Translations under genes and position numbers: made by a program
The notes under the pieces: model-generated
Databases searched by the model: none
What the model saw: only the letters and a program-made list of their open reading frames with translations
What the model was told of the DNA's origin: nothing
Shown here: piece by piece, positions 11,353 to 23,476 of the stretch
Layout of the letters: every line of letters begins with the position of its first letter
Numbering within the stretch: position 1 is the stretch's first letter
Origin: Raphanus sativus
Lineage: Eukaryota; Streptophyta; Magnoliopsida; Brassicales; Brassicaceae
Assembly (NCBI RefSeq): GCF_000801105.2
Contig: NC_079516.1
Span: 7,440,001-7,504,000 of the forward strand
Direction: 5' to 3'
Length of the DNA: 64,000 nt

Positions 11353-12790
11353 CTTTCTTTGGAGATCAGTGTCGACTAACATTTTTGTTGCTTCGTTAAA
11401 AACATTTTCAAAAAAACTCAATGGGGAAAACCATAGTAAGGTAATTAAAAAGAGTACAACCACATAAGATTCCCTAAAATAAGCAGTCATATATTCTTGA
11501 CATGTTTTCTGAATACTGAGATAGGAAATGATTTAGTGAAGAGGTCAGCTGCATTGTCATGATCAGACATATCTTACTTCAATCTCTTTCTTCTTCTCGA
11601 ACTCTTGAGTGTATGAGAAGAACTTCGGGTGTATATGTTTCGTTCTAACGTTTTTGATATATTCTTCTTTCGTTTGAGCAACACATGCCGCATTATCTTC
11701 ATATAGAATAGTTGGCTTCGTATTTTCGTCAATTCCACTACTTGAAAAGATGTGCCGGCTTATTGATCTTAGCCATACACATTTTCTACTTGCTTCATGG
11801 ATTGGGATGATCTCAGCATGATTTGAAGAGGTGGCTACGAGTGTTTGTTTCTGAGAATACCAAGATATATCAGTGCCTCAAATCGTGAAAACGTATCATG
11901 TGTGCGATCGGGCTTTGTGTGGATCTGAAAGATATCTTGCATCTGCAAAACCAACAATTTGACCTTTTGAATCTTTAGGGTAAAACAAGCCCAAATCGAT
12001 GGTCTCTTGAAGATAACGAAAGATATGTTTAGTTCCACTTCAATGTCTTTGTGTAGGAGATGAGCTGAATCTTGCTAAAAGATTAACAGTGAATGATATA
12101 TCAGACCATTTACAATTTGCAAAATACATCAACGCTCCGATTGCACTTAGATATGGTACTTCCTGACCAAGTATCGATCTCTTTCTTTTCTTTGGATGGT
12201 CGAAATGATCACTTTCAATATTAAGTGATCTAAAGACTATTGGAGTGCTGAGAAGAGTTGATTTGTGCATGTTAAAGTGTTTCAATACTCTTTTGGTATG
12301 TGGATTGATGTACAAAGCTACCACTTTGAGAATATTCAATTTGTAAGCCAAGACAATATGTTGTTTATCCGAGATTTTTCATCTCAAATTCTCCTTCCAG
12401 ATAGTTTGATGCCTCTTGTATTTTTTTTTGAGTTCCAATAATATTAAGATCATCAATATATACTGCGATTATTACAAATCCGAATGTTGTATTCTTGATG
12501 AAAACACATGGACATATAGGATCATTCACATATCCTTCTTTTGTGAAATGCTCACTGAGATGATTATACCACATATGTCCATATTGCTTTAATCCGTATA
12601 ACGATTTTTACAATTTCATTGCACATAATTCTTTAGGTTTAAAACTTAATGCTTCTGGTATTTTAAATTCATCAAAAATTTTCATGTAGATATCAATATC
12701 TAATAATCCATACAAATAGGCTGTAATGACATCCATAAGACGCATCTTGAAATTTTTATCGAATTAAAGGATGTAACTCCTTTTCAAAAC
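11083..12790 (-). mobile_element. Ty1/copia retrotransposon 3' remnant (RT, RNase H, 3' LTR)
   Basis: Minus-strand translation gives copia reverse transcriptase with the catalytic YIDDL box (VIIAVYIDDLNIIGT, within 12365-12574). It is followed by the linker and RNase H segment (YLSAIGALMYFANCKWSDIS, then SWYSQKQTLVATSSNHAEII and YEDNAACVAQ). The frame is broken by stops and shifts, so it is dead. Integrase and gag are missing. A 3' LTR follows at 11083-11352 on the minus strand. It starts TGTTATAAATGTG just after a purine tract (CCAAAGAAAG) and ends TGATACA. Confidence 0.88.
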
Positions 12791-14334
12791 AGAGACATAC
12801 AATAGTTTAAATAAAAAAATATTTTTAAAATATTATGATTTAAATACACTAACACTTTCTTAGAAAAAAATATATTAGTCTAATTTTCATAAATTTTTAA
12901 AATTTAATTATTTTCATTTGAGTAAGTAATATGTATATTTATAAAAATACAATAAAGTTAATGAAGTTATAAGATTAGGATTCGAAATTGGTTGTTACAA
13001 TAACACAAAGCATAAGCCTTTAGTCAAAATAAAATAACCCCATAACACAAAGCATATTTTCGATGGTAAACAATAAGAAGGTGAATATATAATTAATTAA
13101 ACTTAGTTGATTCAATTGTTTTTTATGTCAACAAACATTTTAAATTTTTTATTTTTTGTATCATATTAAATTCTACACTAATAAATCTATGCAATATACA
13201 CATTATTCACCTATATGAGTTACTAAAATTAAACTGAAATACAGTTATTAAGAATGATAGAATAATATATTATATAATATTTTAAAAAATATTATTATAC
13301 AAACCAATTTATGTGCGTTTGTATTTGGTAAAATATATATTTTATAAAAATAATATTAAATTAGTAATAAAAACTGGTTTATCATTTCAAGACACAAAAT
13401 CCTAAATTTATTCAAAAGCATAGATTTTCCTTAAATGAACTTTTTTTCTTAACCAAAATTAGTATCATCTAATGTTCATACATATTTTCACAAACTTATT
13501 GTTATTATTATTTTTTGAACAAAACACAAACTTATTGTTACTATTTTGTTCATTTTAATATTTATTGGTTGAAAGACTGAAAACATAGATGAAAATTATT
13601 TCAATATCATTTGAAAAAAAATTTACGACGCTTCTATATTTTATTATTTTTCCAATATTTGTATTTAAATTTCATCATATATATTTTTTGTAATCTGAAC
13701 GAAATAGTAATATATGTTTTCCAGGCAAACTGATTGTTCATAAATAATTTTGTTTTTATTTAAAATTGTAATTCTAACAAACAAAATTCGTTTTGAAATT
13801 ATGTGAGTCGCCAACTAATGAAATTTATTTTGTTTATAACAATTTCCCATATGTCCTAAAATATAATTTAAATAAATATTAAACGTTCGAAACGGTGCCT
13901 TAAGGGATAACATTATATTTAAAAAGTGCGAGAACTAAAAAAGTTGAAGCTAAACAGTCAAAAGATCTCGTCTGGAAACTAAACCAGTTAAACCAAAAAA
14001 TTAACTACTCAAATTGTGAGTTGTTCTTGTAGGTTTTTTCTATAGTATATGAATATTTATAGACTAGACTTTTTAGCCAAAATTTTCCCCCTTGATTTTT
14101 TTCAGACAAAAATAGTATTCCATATGACATGTTCTTCTCTGAAAGGGAAGATAGACTTATTTATTAAGTAATTGAGAACGAACAATATTGGATAACACAA
14201 CTATTGAGACTAGCATTACCACAATCATGTTTTTTTTACTGGGTTGGATCAATGTACAGTATCTTTATTCTTGGGAGCTTTAATACATCACAAAAACAAA
14301 GCTTTAATTGAGAATGAACAATATTGAAAAAAAA
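12791..14334. other. AT-rich intergenic sequence
   Basis: Very AT-rich, with no open frame, LTR or inverted repeat that I can support. It probably contains old, decayed transposon sequence. Confidence 0.5.
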
Positions 14335-14585
14335 ATATTTTCCCGCTAAAACGCACTTTTTCGAAAAAATCGTTAAAACATATCTTCTGCCAAAACTGCA
14401 AAATGTATTTGAGTCAAAACCGTAAAAACACATTTAAAAAAAAACTGTAAAATATACTTTTCTGCCAAAAACGTAAAAATATATTTTCCTCCAAAACCGC
14501 AAAAAAAACTCGAAATCACAAAAACATATTTTCTGCTAAAACTTTAAAACACACAGTTTTCTGTCAAAACGTAAAAACAAGTTTA
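14335..14585. repeat. Degenerate minisatellite
   Basis: About seven to eight imperfect units of roughly 30-37 bp, each around CAAAACCGTAAAAACATATT and TTTCTGC, run head to tail up to the start of the tandem duplication at 14579. Units differ by substitutions and short indels. Confidence 0.7.
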
Positions 14586-15732
14586 TTTGATTTTTTTAGT
14601 AACAAGTTCAGATGCAGATGCAAGTTAAAAAAAAAAGCAAACTAACATAATTACATTCAGATGATGCATAGACAAAATATAAAAATGAACAACACATCTG
14701 GATAATATATTTAGATGAACCATCTGAATGCATTTTTGAGATGTACAAACGAACAGATCCTACCTCTCTTAACTTCACCCGAAGAGAACATATATAATCA
14801 ATCACAATTACAATATTGAAAGTACTTGTAAACCTTTAATAAATACGTAGAATTTTTTTGTGAACACAAATCTTATTAACATATTTTGACCGTCATTTAC
14901 TTGCCAGTGAAGGATGTTGGAAAAGTGATGTCCAAAAGCTGCTCCTTATGCCTTCCGTGGATCTGTATACAGATCCATCGTGGCCTCCTTTTCGAAAGTG
15001 CTTCGATCCTTACAGTTTCTCCACAAACGCATGACTCTGTTCATATTATCTACTTTTGTATCTTAATACATCTGTCTGTGATCATATCCAACATGCTGGC
15101 CAGAGTGCAAAGCAGTGGCGGAGGCAGAAAATTCTTTTACATGGGTCAGTTACATAAAAAATGTGCTTTTATATTACAGAATTTTCTTTACAAACCAAAG
15201 GCAATTTTTCTTTTCACATGGGACAAATGACCACCCTGGTTCTCCTAGCTCCGCCACTGGTACAAAGGTCACAACCATACCAGGCTCCACAAAATCCACT
15301 GGCACCGTTCCAATAAAACCCTTAAAACATCTCAATAGCTCGAACATTTTAAGTTGTATCATACACTTTTATCTATCATTTTTAACATTGTCATAAAGTT
15401 CTCATGACTTAAAATTTTCATCAGGGGCTCTATTCTTATTCGTCCATTTTGCTCATATCTTTCATTGCCTATATGTTCACAACTATGTGGTAAAGCCTCT
15501 CCAAGTGATTTCTATATTTGATTTGTAATGCTACTGGAAAGAAATCTATTCCAATTCACTTCTATGTTTGTTTTATAAATAAAATACTATTATAGAAGTA
15601 AATCTATTACAACTCTCTTTTGTTTTTCATCTAAAATATATATTATTCTTTCCATATAATTGAATAAAAATAGTATTTATTTATATATAAAGTATAAAAT
15701 AAATGAATGTTATTTTAAAAAAAAACAATATA
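14579..15732. repeat. Tandem duplication, copy 1
   Basis: This segment is repeated directly and adjacently at 15733-16745 with high but imperfect identity. Shared landmarks include GATGCATAGACAAAATATA, CATATCCAACATGCTGGCC and GGGGCTCTATTCTTATTCGT. Copy 1 is longer mainly because a 147-bp hAT MITE plus its target duplication sits inside it. No credible coding frame is conserved between the copies. Confidence 0.88.
15113..15259. mobile_element. hAT-type MITE, 147 bp
   Basis: It has perfect 11-bp terminal inverted repeats, CAGTGGCGGAG and CTCCGCCACTG. The flanking 8-bp target duplications are GTGCAAAG (15105-15112) and GTACAAAG (15260-15267), differing at one base. The paralogous copy 2 shows the empty site GTGCAAAGGTC at about 16296, so insertion followed the duplication. 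No coding capacity. Confidence 0.93.
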
Positions 15733-16745
15733 AAGTTTATTTGAATTATTTTAGTAACAAGTTCATTTAGATACAGATGCAAGTTCAAAAAAAAAAGCAA
15801 ACGAACATAATTGCATTTAAATGATGCATAGACAAAATATAGAAACGAACAACACCAAAATGGAACATCTGGATAAAACATCTAGATAGACCATCTGGAT
15901 GCATCTTTGAAATGTACAAACGAACAGAGCATACCTCTCTTAACTTCACCCGAAGAAAACGTATATGATCAATCACAATTACAATATTGAAAGAACTCGT
16001 AAACCTTTAATAAATACGTAGATTTTTTTGTGAGCACAAATCCTTATTAACATATTTTTACCGTCATTTACTTGCCAGTGAAAGATATTGGAAAAGTGAT
16101 GTCCAAAAACTGCTCCTTATGCATTATGTGGATCTGTATAAAATACAGATCCATCGTGGCCTTCTTTTCAAAAGTGCTTCGATCCATACAGTTGCTCCAC
16201 AAACGCATGACTCTCTGTTCATATTATCTACTTTTGTATCTTAATACATCTGTCTGTGACCATATCCAAGATTATATCCAACATGCTGGCCAGAGTGCAA
16301 AGGTCACAACCATACCAGGCTCCACACGACCCACTGGCACCGTTCCAATAAAACCCTTAAACATCTCAATAGCTCGAACATTTTAAGTTGTATCATACAC
16401 TTTTGTCTATCATTTTTACCATTGTCATAAAGTTCTCATGATTTTCATGAGGGGCTCTATTCTTATTCGTCCATTTTGCTCATATTTTCATTGCCTATAT
16501 GTTCACAACTATGTGGTAAAGTCTCTCCAAGTGATTTCTATATTTGCTTTGTAATGCTGCTGGAAAGAAATCTATTCCAATTCACTTCTATGTTTGGTTT
16601 ATAAATAAAATACTAATATAGAACTCTCTTTTGTTTTCCATCTAAAATAGATATTATTATTTTCCATATAATTGAATAAAAATAGTATTTATTTATATAT
16701 AAAGTAGAAAATAAATGAATGTTATTTTAAAAAAACATTATAAAG
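15733..16745. repeat. Tandem duplication, copy 2
   Basis: Second unit of the direct duplication. It lacks the hAT insertion and preserves the ancestral site. It has its own small indels, for example an extra AAAATACAGAT-type repeat near 16140. Confidence 0.88.
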
Positions 16746-17272
16746 TGAATTTCACTTTTATTTTAGTATTTTTATTTTAATATAAAACTACATTAAAAAC
16801 CAATCAACTAAAAAACTCAAAAACTGGAGGCAATTTTACAAAAAAAAAAAGTTACTCTCACTAGATGACGCAAACAATTCAATGTATAGCTTCGAAGACG
16901 TGGGTAAATGAATCCACGATGATTGATTTTGTTTGGTTTGATAATCATTTCTTGCTTTAAAAGAAAACAAAACAATCCCCAACCAATAATAGACCGAACA
17001 ACAAAAACATGTCAACGTGTTACAACACAGAACCACACAGATACTTCATACTTCCCAAAGCCCGCGGCTGCTCCCCCACGCGCCTATAGATACGTATTTT
17101 TTCATTTTTGGAAACCAAAACTTCTCTTCATTCTCTCCACATTCCATTCGTTGAACCTTCTTCGTCTTCCTCTTTCCTTTTTTCGATATGATCTGACTCC
17201 AAAGCACGAATCAAACCCTACACAAGCCACTATATATACACAAACCAAGACAAGATAGATAGAGACACAAAA
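16746..17272. other. MKK5 upstream region and leader
   Basis: AT-rich up to about 17000, then CT-rich towards the gene, as in many plant 5' leaders. A TATATATA lies at 17231-17238, but it is only about 35 nt before the ATG, too close for a usual TATA box with a normal leader. No other signal is supported. Confidence 0.5.
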
Positions 17273-18271
17273 ATGAAACCGATTCATCAATCCCCTCCTT
17301 CCCCGATGAAGAACCGCTTCCGTAACAAACGTCCCGACCTCTGCATCCCTCTCCCGAACCGCGACGTAGCCCTCGCTGTTCCTCTCCCTCTCCCTCCTCC
17401 TCCCTCCACAACCTCCTTCGCCCCCACGTCCGCCGTCTCCACCAACGTCTCCGCCGCGAAAAGCCTGTCAGAGCTAGAACGCGTGAACCGCATCGGAAGC
17501 GGCGCGGGAGGGACGGTGTACAAAGTGATACACCGTCCCACCTCGAAGCCCTTCGCCCTCAAGGTGATCTACGGCAACCACGAGGAAAACGTGAGGCGGC
17601 AGATCTGCCGCGAGATCGAGATCCTCCGCAGCGTCGACCACGCCAACGTGGTGAAATGCCACGATATGTTCGATCACAACGGGGAGATCCAGGTCTTGCT
17701 CGAGTTCATGGACGGAGGGTGTCTCGAGGGAGTGCACGTGTCGCGAGAGGAGGAGCTCTCCGATATGTCTCGGCAGATTCTCGACGGGTTGGCTTATCTC
17801 CACCGTCACCACATCGTCCACCGCGACATCAAGCCGTCGAACCTTTTGATCGACTCGGGGAAGAGAGTTAAGATCGCTGATTTTGGTGTGAGTAGGATCT
17901 TGGCGCAGACCATGGATCCTTGTAACTCCTCGGTTGGTACCATTGCTTACATGAGCCCCGAGAGGATTAATACTGATTTGAATCATGGGCGTTACAACGG
18001 TTACGCGGGAGATGTGTGGAGTCTTGGTGTTAGCATTTTGGAGTTTTACTTGGGGAGGTTTCCTTTGGCTGTGAGTAGACAAGGTGACTGGGCGAGTCTG
18101 ATGTGCGCCATTTGTATGTCTCAGCCTCCGGAGGCTCCGGCTACGGCGTCTGAGGAGTTTCGTCACTTTGTGTCGTGTTGTTTGCAGAGTGATCCTCCGA
18201 AGAGGTGGTCTGCGCAACAGCTTTTGCAGCATCCTTTCATTCTCAAATCATCTAGAGCTCCGAATATCTGA
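17273..18271 (+). CDS. MKK5: MAP kinase kinase 5 (group C MAPKK), short C-terminus
   Basis: Intronless, 332 residues, like plant group C MAPKKs. In Arabidopsis MKK4/MKK5 phosphorylate MPK3 and MPK6 in immunity, stomatal patterning and abscission. The N-terminus holds a MAPK-docking motif ([17 protein letters not shown], about 18-34). The kinase domain shows the glycine loop [11 protein letters not shown] (75-85), ATP-binding Lys97, catalytic HRD (183-185), DFG (203-205) and the plant activation loop T213-x5-S219. It ends [13 protein letters not shown]. Arabidopsis MKK5 continues with about 15 more residues; here a TGA stands where that frame has an Arg codon, and CAAATGTTG (Gln-Met-Leu) still follows. 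The kinase core is complete, so activity is expected. Confidence 0.95.
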   Translation: MKPIHQSPPSPMKNRFRNKRPDLCIPLPNRDVALAVPLPLPPPPSTTSFAPTSAVSTNVSAAKSLSELERVNRIGSGAGGTVYKVIHRPTSKPFALKVIYGNHEENVRRQICREIEILRSVDHANVVKCHDMFDHNGEIQVLLEFMDGGCLEGVHVSREEELSDMSRQILDGLAYLHRHHIVHRDIKPSNLLIDSGKRVKIADFGVSRILAQTMDPCNSSVGTIAYMSPERINTDLNHGRYNGYAGDVWSLGVSILEFYLGRFPLAVSRQGDWASLMCAICMSQPPEAPATASEEFRHFVSCCLQSDPPKRWSAQQLLQHPFILKSSRAPNI

Positions 18272-18871
18272 CAAATGTTGTTGCTCTGCTCCGGCGTCTT
18301 AGTTTTTGCTTTCCCGTTTTGCCATTTTCGTTTTTTGTTTCCTTTGTTCTCATGGTTACGTGAGTTTTGCGGTGATTGTGATTAGGGTTAAAATTTGTTA
18401 GGGAAGAGGCACAGTTTTGAGTTTTATCATGAATGATTATTATTGTTTCACATATTTCGTGTGTTTTAAATTATCACTAATAAAGCTTCTTATTTCAATT
18501 TGCTTCCAGAATCTAGCTACTGCTTTATTTTTATTTGCTTTGCCGTTTATGGTGTTGGTTGTATAATAATAGAGGAAAAGTTGAAATGCTTGCCTTTTGA
18601 CCTCAGCTTTTCACCTTTACCAGATTCCATTTTTTTGGTGTGATGCAGTCTCCTTCCCCTTCTTATACTCTCAGCTAAATGATTTGTGAACTTGTATATG
18701 ACTGCTTCTATATATCAGTTTCTAGAACTAGCCTTTATTGTTATAAAGTCTCTCAGTACAGATATGGGATAAGTAGAGATGAACTTCTGTTGGCATAACC
18801 TAGACGAACCTGTTGGGGCTTGATTTGATCTCGACTTCTAACCAAAATAACCTTCTCCGCTGAGCCTCTTC
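18272..18871. other. MKK5 3' region
   Basis: T-rich 3' untranslated and downstream sequence containing AATAAA at 18479-18484. I see no gene or repeat. Confidence 0.5.
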
Positions 18872-19021
18872 CTTCTCATTGTCGCATTTGTGGGTATGTT
18901 CTGCTCCTTGATCTTCTATAGTTGTAACTCTTCTTAGGAGGATCGTGAGATGATGATGGAAATGTATCATGTTACGTTGTTGAAGTTAGTTTTAGCTTTA
19001 GGTTCCAAATACAAACAAGAT
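18872..19021. repeat. 150-bp direct repeat, copy 1
   Basis: Near-identical to 20416-20565, running from CTTCTCATTGTCGCATTTGT to ACAAACAAGAT. The similarity continues beyond 19021 (ACTTGGGTAGCTAAAAA) and reappears only at 21546, because copy 2 has been split by a retroelement. Confidence 0.9.
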
Positions 19022-19479
19022 ATGGAAACTTGGGTAGCTAAAAATTTATAGTATACTGATTAACTGGGATAAGACATGCGTTTTGTGTAGAGTGAGTGTA
19101 TGTAACTAAAATATAAAACATTAGTATTGACAAATTTAAGATTTACATTTGATTGTTTTATGTGTATTTGTAATCTTGGATTGTTTATATAATTATCTAT
19201 ATGCAGGATCGAAAACAATTGTCATTAAAACTGTCTATCAAAACTTAGATTAGAACTTAGGACATCTCTAAAAGAGGTAAAAACAAAGTACTTTATGTGT
19301 GTCTTATGATGCAATGTGCTTGCACGTCTATATATAGGTGTTATAGAATGATTAGGGTTATCAGAGAATTAATAACATGCATGGTAAAGAAACAAAAGAT
19401 ATAATGTTGCATCTGTGTATATTAAATTTCTGATGTACTAGTAAAATGCCCAGCACTCGTGGGTTGACATCTTGGGGGT

Positions 19480-19500
19480 GCGGGGGCCTGCGGCCCCCGC
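19480..19500. other. Perfect GC-only hairpin
   Basis: GCGGGGGCC, loop TGC, GGCCCCCGC: a 9-bp all-GC stem in AT-rich surroundings. It lies 40 bp from a CTAGT and CCCAGCACTCGTGGG that resemble a minus-strand Helitron 3' end, so it may be a transposon terminus. Confidence 0.75.
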
Positions 19501-19512
19501 GGTATGGTATGC

Positions 19513-19915
19513 TGTTGTGAATGCAAACAAAGTCTCACATTGGAAGTTTAGACAAATAATGTCTAGTATATAAAGGAATGTCCAATTCTGATTAGTAAGA
19601 GATCTTTTGGGAAGAAGCCCAAAATCAAATCAATGCGGGCTTTGCCTACGGGTCCAAAGTGGATAATATCGTACTAATCGGACAATGTAGAGTTGGACAT
19701 GGACTTTCACAATCCCAACATATGCCTTTTCGATTTAGGAAAATTACTATTTCTATTGGGAAAAGGAAATCGGGTTTTTTGAGGCTGTATAAATATGGGT
19801 GTAAGGGTTTGTAAATTATTATCACATCATTAATAAGAAACCCTAAACGGGTATTTGTCTCAATACATTTTTTTCTCTATTTTTTTTCTAAATTAAACGA
19901 CGGCTGTTCACAACA
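19513..19915. mobile_element. Candidate solo LTR, 403 bp
   Basis: It begins TGTTGTGAA and ends TTCACAACA, a perfect 9-bp inverted terminus of the TG...CA type. It contains TATAAATA (about 19787) and AATAAGAAACCCTAAA near the 3' end, as in plant LTR promoters and polyadenylation regions. The 5-bp flanks (TATGC and TATAA) do not match, so it is either old or the borders are slightly different. No internal domain is attached. Confidence 0.55.
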
Positions 19916-20415
19916 TATAAACTTAGATTGCGAATGGCAATAAGATATTTGTGTACTTGTTAACGAAGTAGATATACTTTTTATGCCATCGCGAGTCAAA
20001 TGGGGTTTGCTTATAGATGGGGTTTTTTAAAAAAAAATTTGCAATTACTTCTGTATATTAATGCAAGGATAGAAATAAGACTATTAGGTATACGAAAAAA
20101 TAATTTTTACTTGCAAGGAGAACCGGTATTTATGATACTAAGATAAGGGATCATAACTTATTTATGTTATTTATTTAATCATTATGTTAGTATCAGAATT
20201 TAGCTTTCTTCTAAATATAAAATTCCATATTTTCATCATTCCGACTTGTGTATCAAGCCTATTTTATTCAAATTTATCTATAATATTATAAAGTGAGTAT
20301 TATTTAATTTTTGATTTAGAAAGGAAAACATCGTTTATACCCAAGTAAAAGTAAATCTCTTCGATGTATTTTTACTGGTTTACGTCTTGGTTAAATTTAA
20401 TACGAACCAATTTAA

Positions 20416-20565
20416 CTTCTCATTGTCGCATTTGTGGGTATGTTCTGCTCCTTGATCTTCTATAGTTGTAACTCTTTTTAGGAGGATCGTGAGATGATTA
20501 TGGAAATGTATCATGTTACGTTGTTGAAGTTAGTTTTAGCTTTAGGTTCCAAATACAAACAAGAT
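20416..20565. repeat. 150-bp direct repeat, copy 2 (interrupted)
   Basis: Second copy of 18872-19021. Its continuation, AACTTGGGTATCTAAAAACT, resumes at about 21548 after the inserted retroelement. Confidence 0.9.
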
Positions 20566-21547
20566 AGAGATTTCTCTAAGTTAATAGCTCCTGATGATAA
20601 ACAAGGTCACATCTTTCTTGTTGAGGTGGAGTGCACATGGATACATTTGTGAAAGATGTCGTAATTTAGGACACAAAGAGAAGAGGTGCCTCTTACCTAA
20701 GCCGGTAGACGAGCACAACTCACCAGAGAAGGTGATGGTTGAACCCAATGAGATCCCGGTAGTGGATATTGATCGCATCTTAAAAGAAAGGGGTTCTTCG
20801 AGCACTCCATCACTGCCTACCCAAACAATAGCTGCAAATCTTCAGGTTTCAGAAGAGTCAAATGCAGCTGATGCTCCTAGCGCTACTATCAAAGGTCCTA
20901 TAGTTACGGCTCATGATCAGGTTGATACCATGACTCTACTTCACTTCCTTCTGCTGCTCCTGAGGTATGCACAGACAGCACAAAGATTACTACAGTATTT
21001 TTTTCTTCTCCCTCACATCAACAGACGCCTGTTACTCCGCTCATCTCAGCCAGCTCTACTGCCACATTAGTAGATTCACAATCTACTCCTACTCCTATTC
21101 CGATTATGGATTGTTATCCATCTAATATTACCAACAACGAGGTCATTGAATCTTTAGTTGTTGATCTGATGACCACAACACCTATAAATTCTGCATTTGA
21201 GAGCTCTTCTCGATTTTCAGTGTTAGGTAATGTGGATGAAGCTGAGATTGAGTCTCCTGACTCTATCAGCTTCACAAGAGGTGGGAGGGAATCAAAACCT
21301 CCGATAATATGGAATGGAGTACAGTGCGAGATAGGAGGAAGCGTGGTCGTAATGGCCGTGGTCTGTTTCGCTAGTTACTGTTTTTATCGCCATTTAATGG
21401 TCATTTCTAATCTCTACCTTTGTTTAGATAGGGTCTAAATATTACACGAAATCTGTTTCGTGCAAACTTTATCTCACTATAAGACGTGAGATCTTACCTT
21501 TGTAATACTTATGTTTTTAAATTGAAAGTCTTTTTTTCAAAAAAAAA
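20566..21547 (+). mobile_element. 5'-truncated non-LTR-type retroelement with CCHC zinc knuckle (ORF1 remnant)
   Basis: Inserted inside copy 2 of the 150-bp repeat. Translation starts mid-protein (FSKLIAPDDKQGHIFLVEVE), then shifts frame into CERCRNLGHKEKRCLLPKPV, a C-x2-C-x4-H-x4-C zinc knuckle. This is the DUF4283/zf-CCHC_4 layout of plant LINE ORF1-like proteins. A Ser/Thr/Pro-rich tail follows, ending near RRKRGRNGRGLFR in another frame. A 3' A-run (about 21538-21547) marks the tail. No reverse transcriptase is present. The frame breaks mean it is dead. Confidence 0.78.
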
Positions 21548-23127
21548 GAACTTGGGTATCTAAAAACTTATAGTATACTAATTAATAAACCGTAAGAAAC
21601 GCCCTTGAGTGACTTTACAGGATTGATGTTTTAAATTAATAGATTTCAGAATAATTGCTTCTTGAATACTCTTATTGGTTTCATAAATAATGTCGCTCAT
21701 ACACTTTCACCCATATTAAAAATGATTGAAATTTATATATCTTTGTATTAATTACAGTAAAAATTCTATTAATTAAATATGTTGAGACTATGAAAACTTA
21801 TTATTTTATAGAGTTATTAATTTATAAATAAATTTCCTTTTAAAATTTTCTATTTTTAGATTTTTTAAAAAAATAAGAAAATAGTTTATCTTGTTGTATA
21901 TATTAATTAAATTTTAGAAATTCAAAATTTATGTCATTTGTTATACTATTTGGTGTATACAAAATATCCATGGAATTTAAATGTAGTTTTAAGATATAAC
22001 CGTACTAAATATTATCAAAAATATATTGAAATGTTAAGAAAAAATAGAGATGAATTTCATTGTGAATATAAAACAACTAATAAAATGATTTTTTGCACTT
22101 ATATAAACTATATATACAAAAACTATTAATTTATGATTTAAGTGGAATTATATATTTACATATAATTTTATAGAAAATTATTCTCTTACTGATTTGTCTC
22201 ATGCTTTGAACCGGTCCAACATCGAATTAAATAAATTTGTTAATTTATCGAGTATTAATTTATAAAGTTGCTACTGTATACGTATTCAACTAATGATATT
22301 GGAAATAAATAAATTTATTTATAAAATTAATATATTATGTAATTAATATTAAACTGAAATTAAGTGTAAACTGCATTAAAATTCTAAAATGACATTATTT
22401 CTATAACAAGAAAATGCTAAAACGATGACTATTTTTAGAGGAGGAAAAAACTGTAAAAGAAAGAAGAAAATAAAGAAAGCAAATTTAAAAGAAATATATG
22501 TTTTTTTCAACTGATTTTTTGGATAAAGTACAGACTTCTGTTTGTTAAAATTTACTCATAAGAGTAATATCAAAATGATTTTACTCTTTTCCAACTCTTT
22601 TTACAATAAAAATCAATTTATATATTAATAACACTAAATTTTAATGATCATTTCAACAAAATTTAGTATTTAATTTTGTTTTTGATAACCTGAGGTATCC
22701 GGCGGATTGTAACCCAACCGACTAGTCTTCTAGAGGTCTTACTCCGGGTTCGAGTCAGAGTATTCAAAATTTATGTTATTTGTTAAATTTTTAGTGTTCA
22801 AAATTTAGTATATCAAAATCTGTAATAAACAAGATACACTAAATCCGTAATATCAAAATTCTGTATATCTTTATTTAATAATAACACTATATCAAAAACT
22901 TAGTGTTATTAATATATAGATTGATTTAATATATCAGTTAAAATTTAGTGTTATTACATATAAATTTAGTATTAAAATTTAGTATTCAAAATTTATGTCA
23001 TTTGTTAATTTTTTTACTTATGATATTATAAATACAAAAATCAGTAGCACTCGGCAAAAATTTAAAATTTTCTTACAATGAATCCCCTATATATTAATTG
23101 AAAATCATTCACACACATAATTTAAAT
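21548..23127. other. AT-rich intergenic sequence where Arabidopsis has 4CL genes
   Basis: I see no 4-coumarate:CoA ligase exon here, although Arabidopsis carries 4CL5 and 4CL2 between MKK5 and ABCC8. The phrase ATTCAAAATTTATGT recurs near 21918, 22763 and 22988. A tRNA-like GGGTTCGAGTC sits at about 22745 without a convincing A box or poly-A tail. Otherwise nothing is recognisable. Confidence 0.5.
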
Positions 23128-23277
23128 TTACGTTTCGTTGGCTAGTCTTCCTCTTAGACCCTTCCTCAATATCTCCCAGATCGAGACAGTGGTACTGTTG
23201 ATCAAGCATAGTTTAGCGGCGAACTCAGAGATGTTTTGGAAGAAGAGGGATGGCTGGGGGAAGTATCTGTTATTTTT
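23128..23277 (-). other. Unassigned coding-like fragment
   Basis: The minus strand reads KNNRYFPQPSLFFQNISEFA and continues AKLCLINSTTVSIWEILRKG to a stop at 23128-23130. The composition looks protein-like and the stretch is GC-richer than its surroundings. The upstream codon is a stop that ends in AG, so it could be a last exon. I do not recognise it. A plus-strand frame also covers the interval, and it may be chance. Confidence 0.25.
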
Positions 23278-23476
23278 CTATCGGAAAATGGCGTCAGCGT
23301 CAGCACTGCTCTGTTTCCATTCTGATTAGTGATCATTGCTTTTGTGTATTTCTTTTAATTAGTAACGACATTTTTTTATTTTTTTTTTATTTTTTTTAAT
23401 GGAAGTATATCATAATGTGAATTATTAGACATTTCTATTTCAGTAGCAGCTGATACAAGTAGACTTGCAAGAGATT

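Noticed and set aside
17231..17238. TATATATA as the MKK5 TATA box
   Set aside because: Too close to the ATG to leave a usual leader.
17474..18232. 252-residue minus frame opposite MKK5
   Set aside because: It is the antisense shadow of the conserved kinase frame.
23138..23329. 63-residue plus frame as a gene
   Set aside because: No ATG at its start and no known domain; the minus frame over the same bases looks more protein-like.
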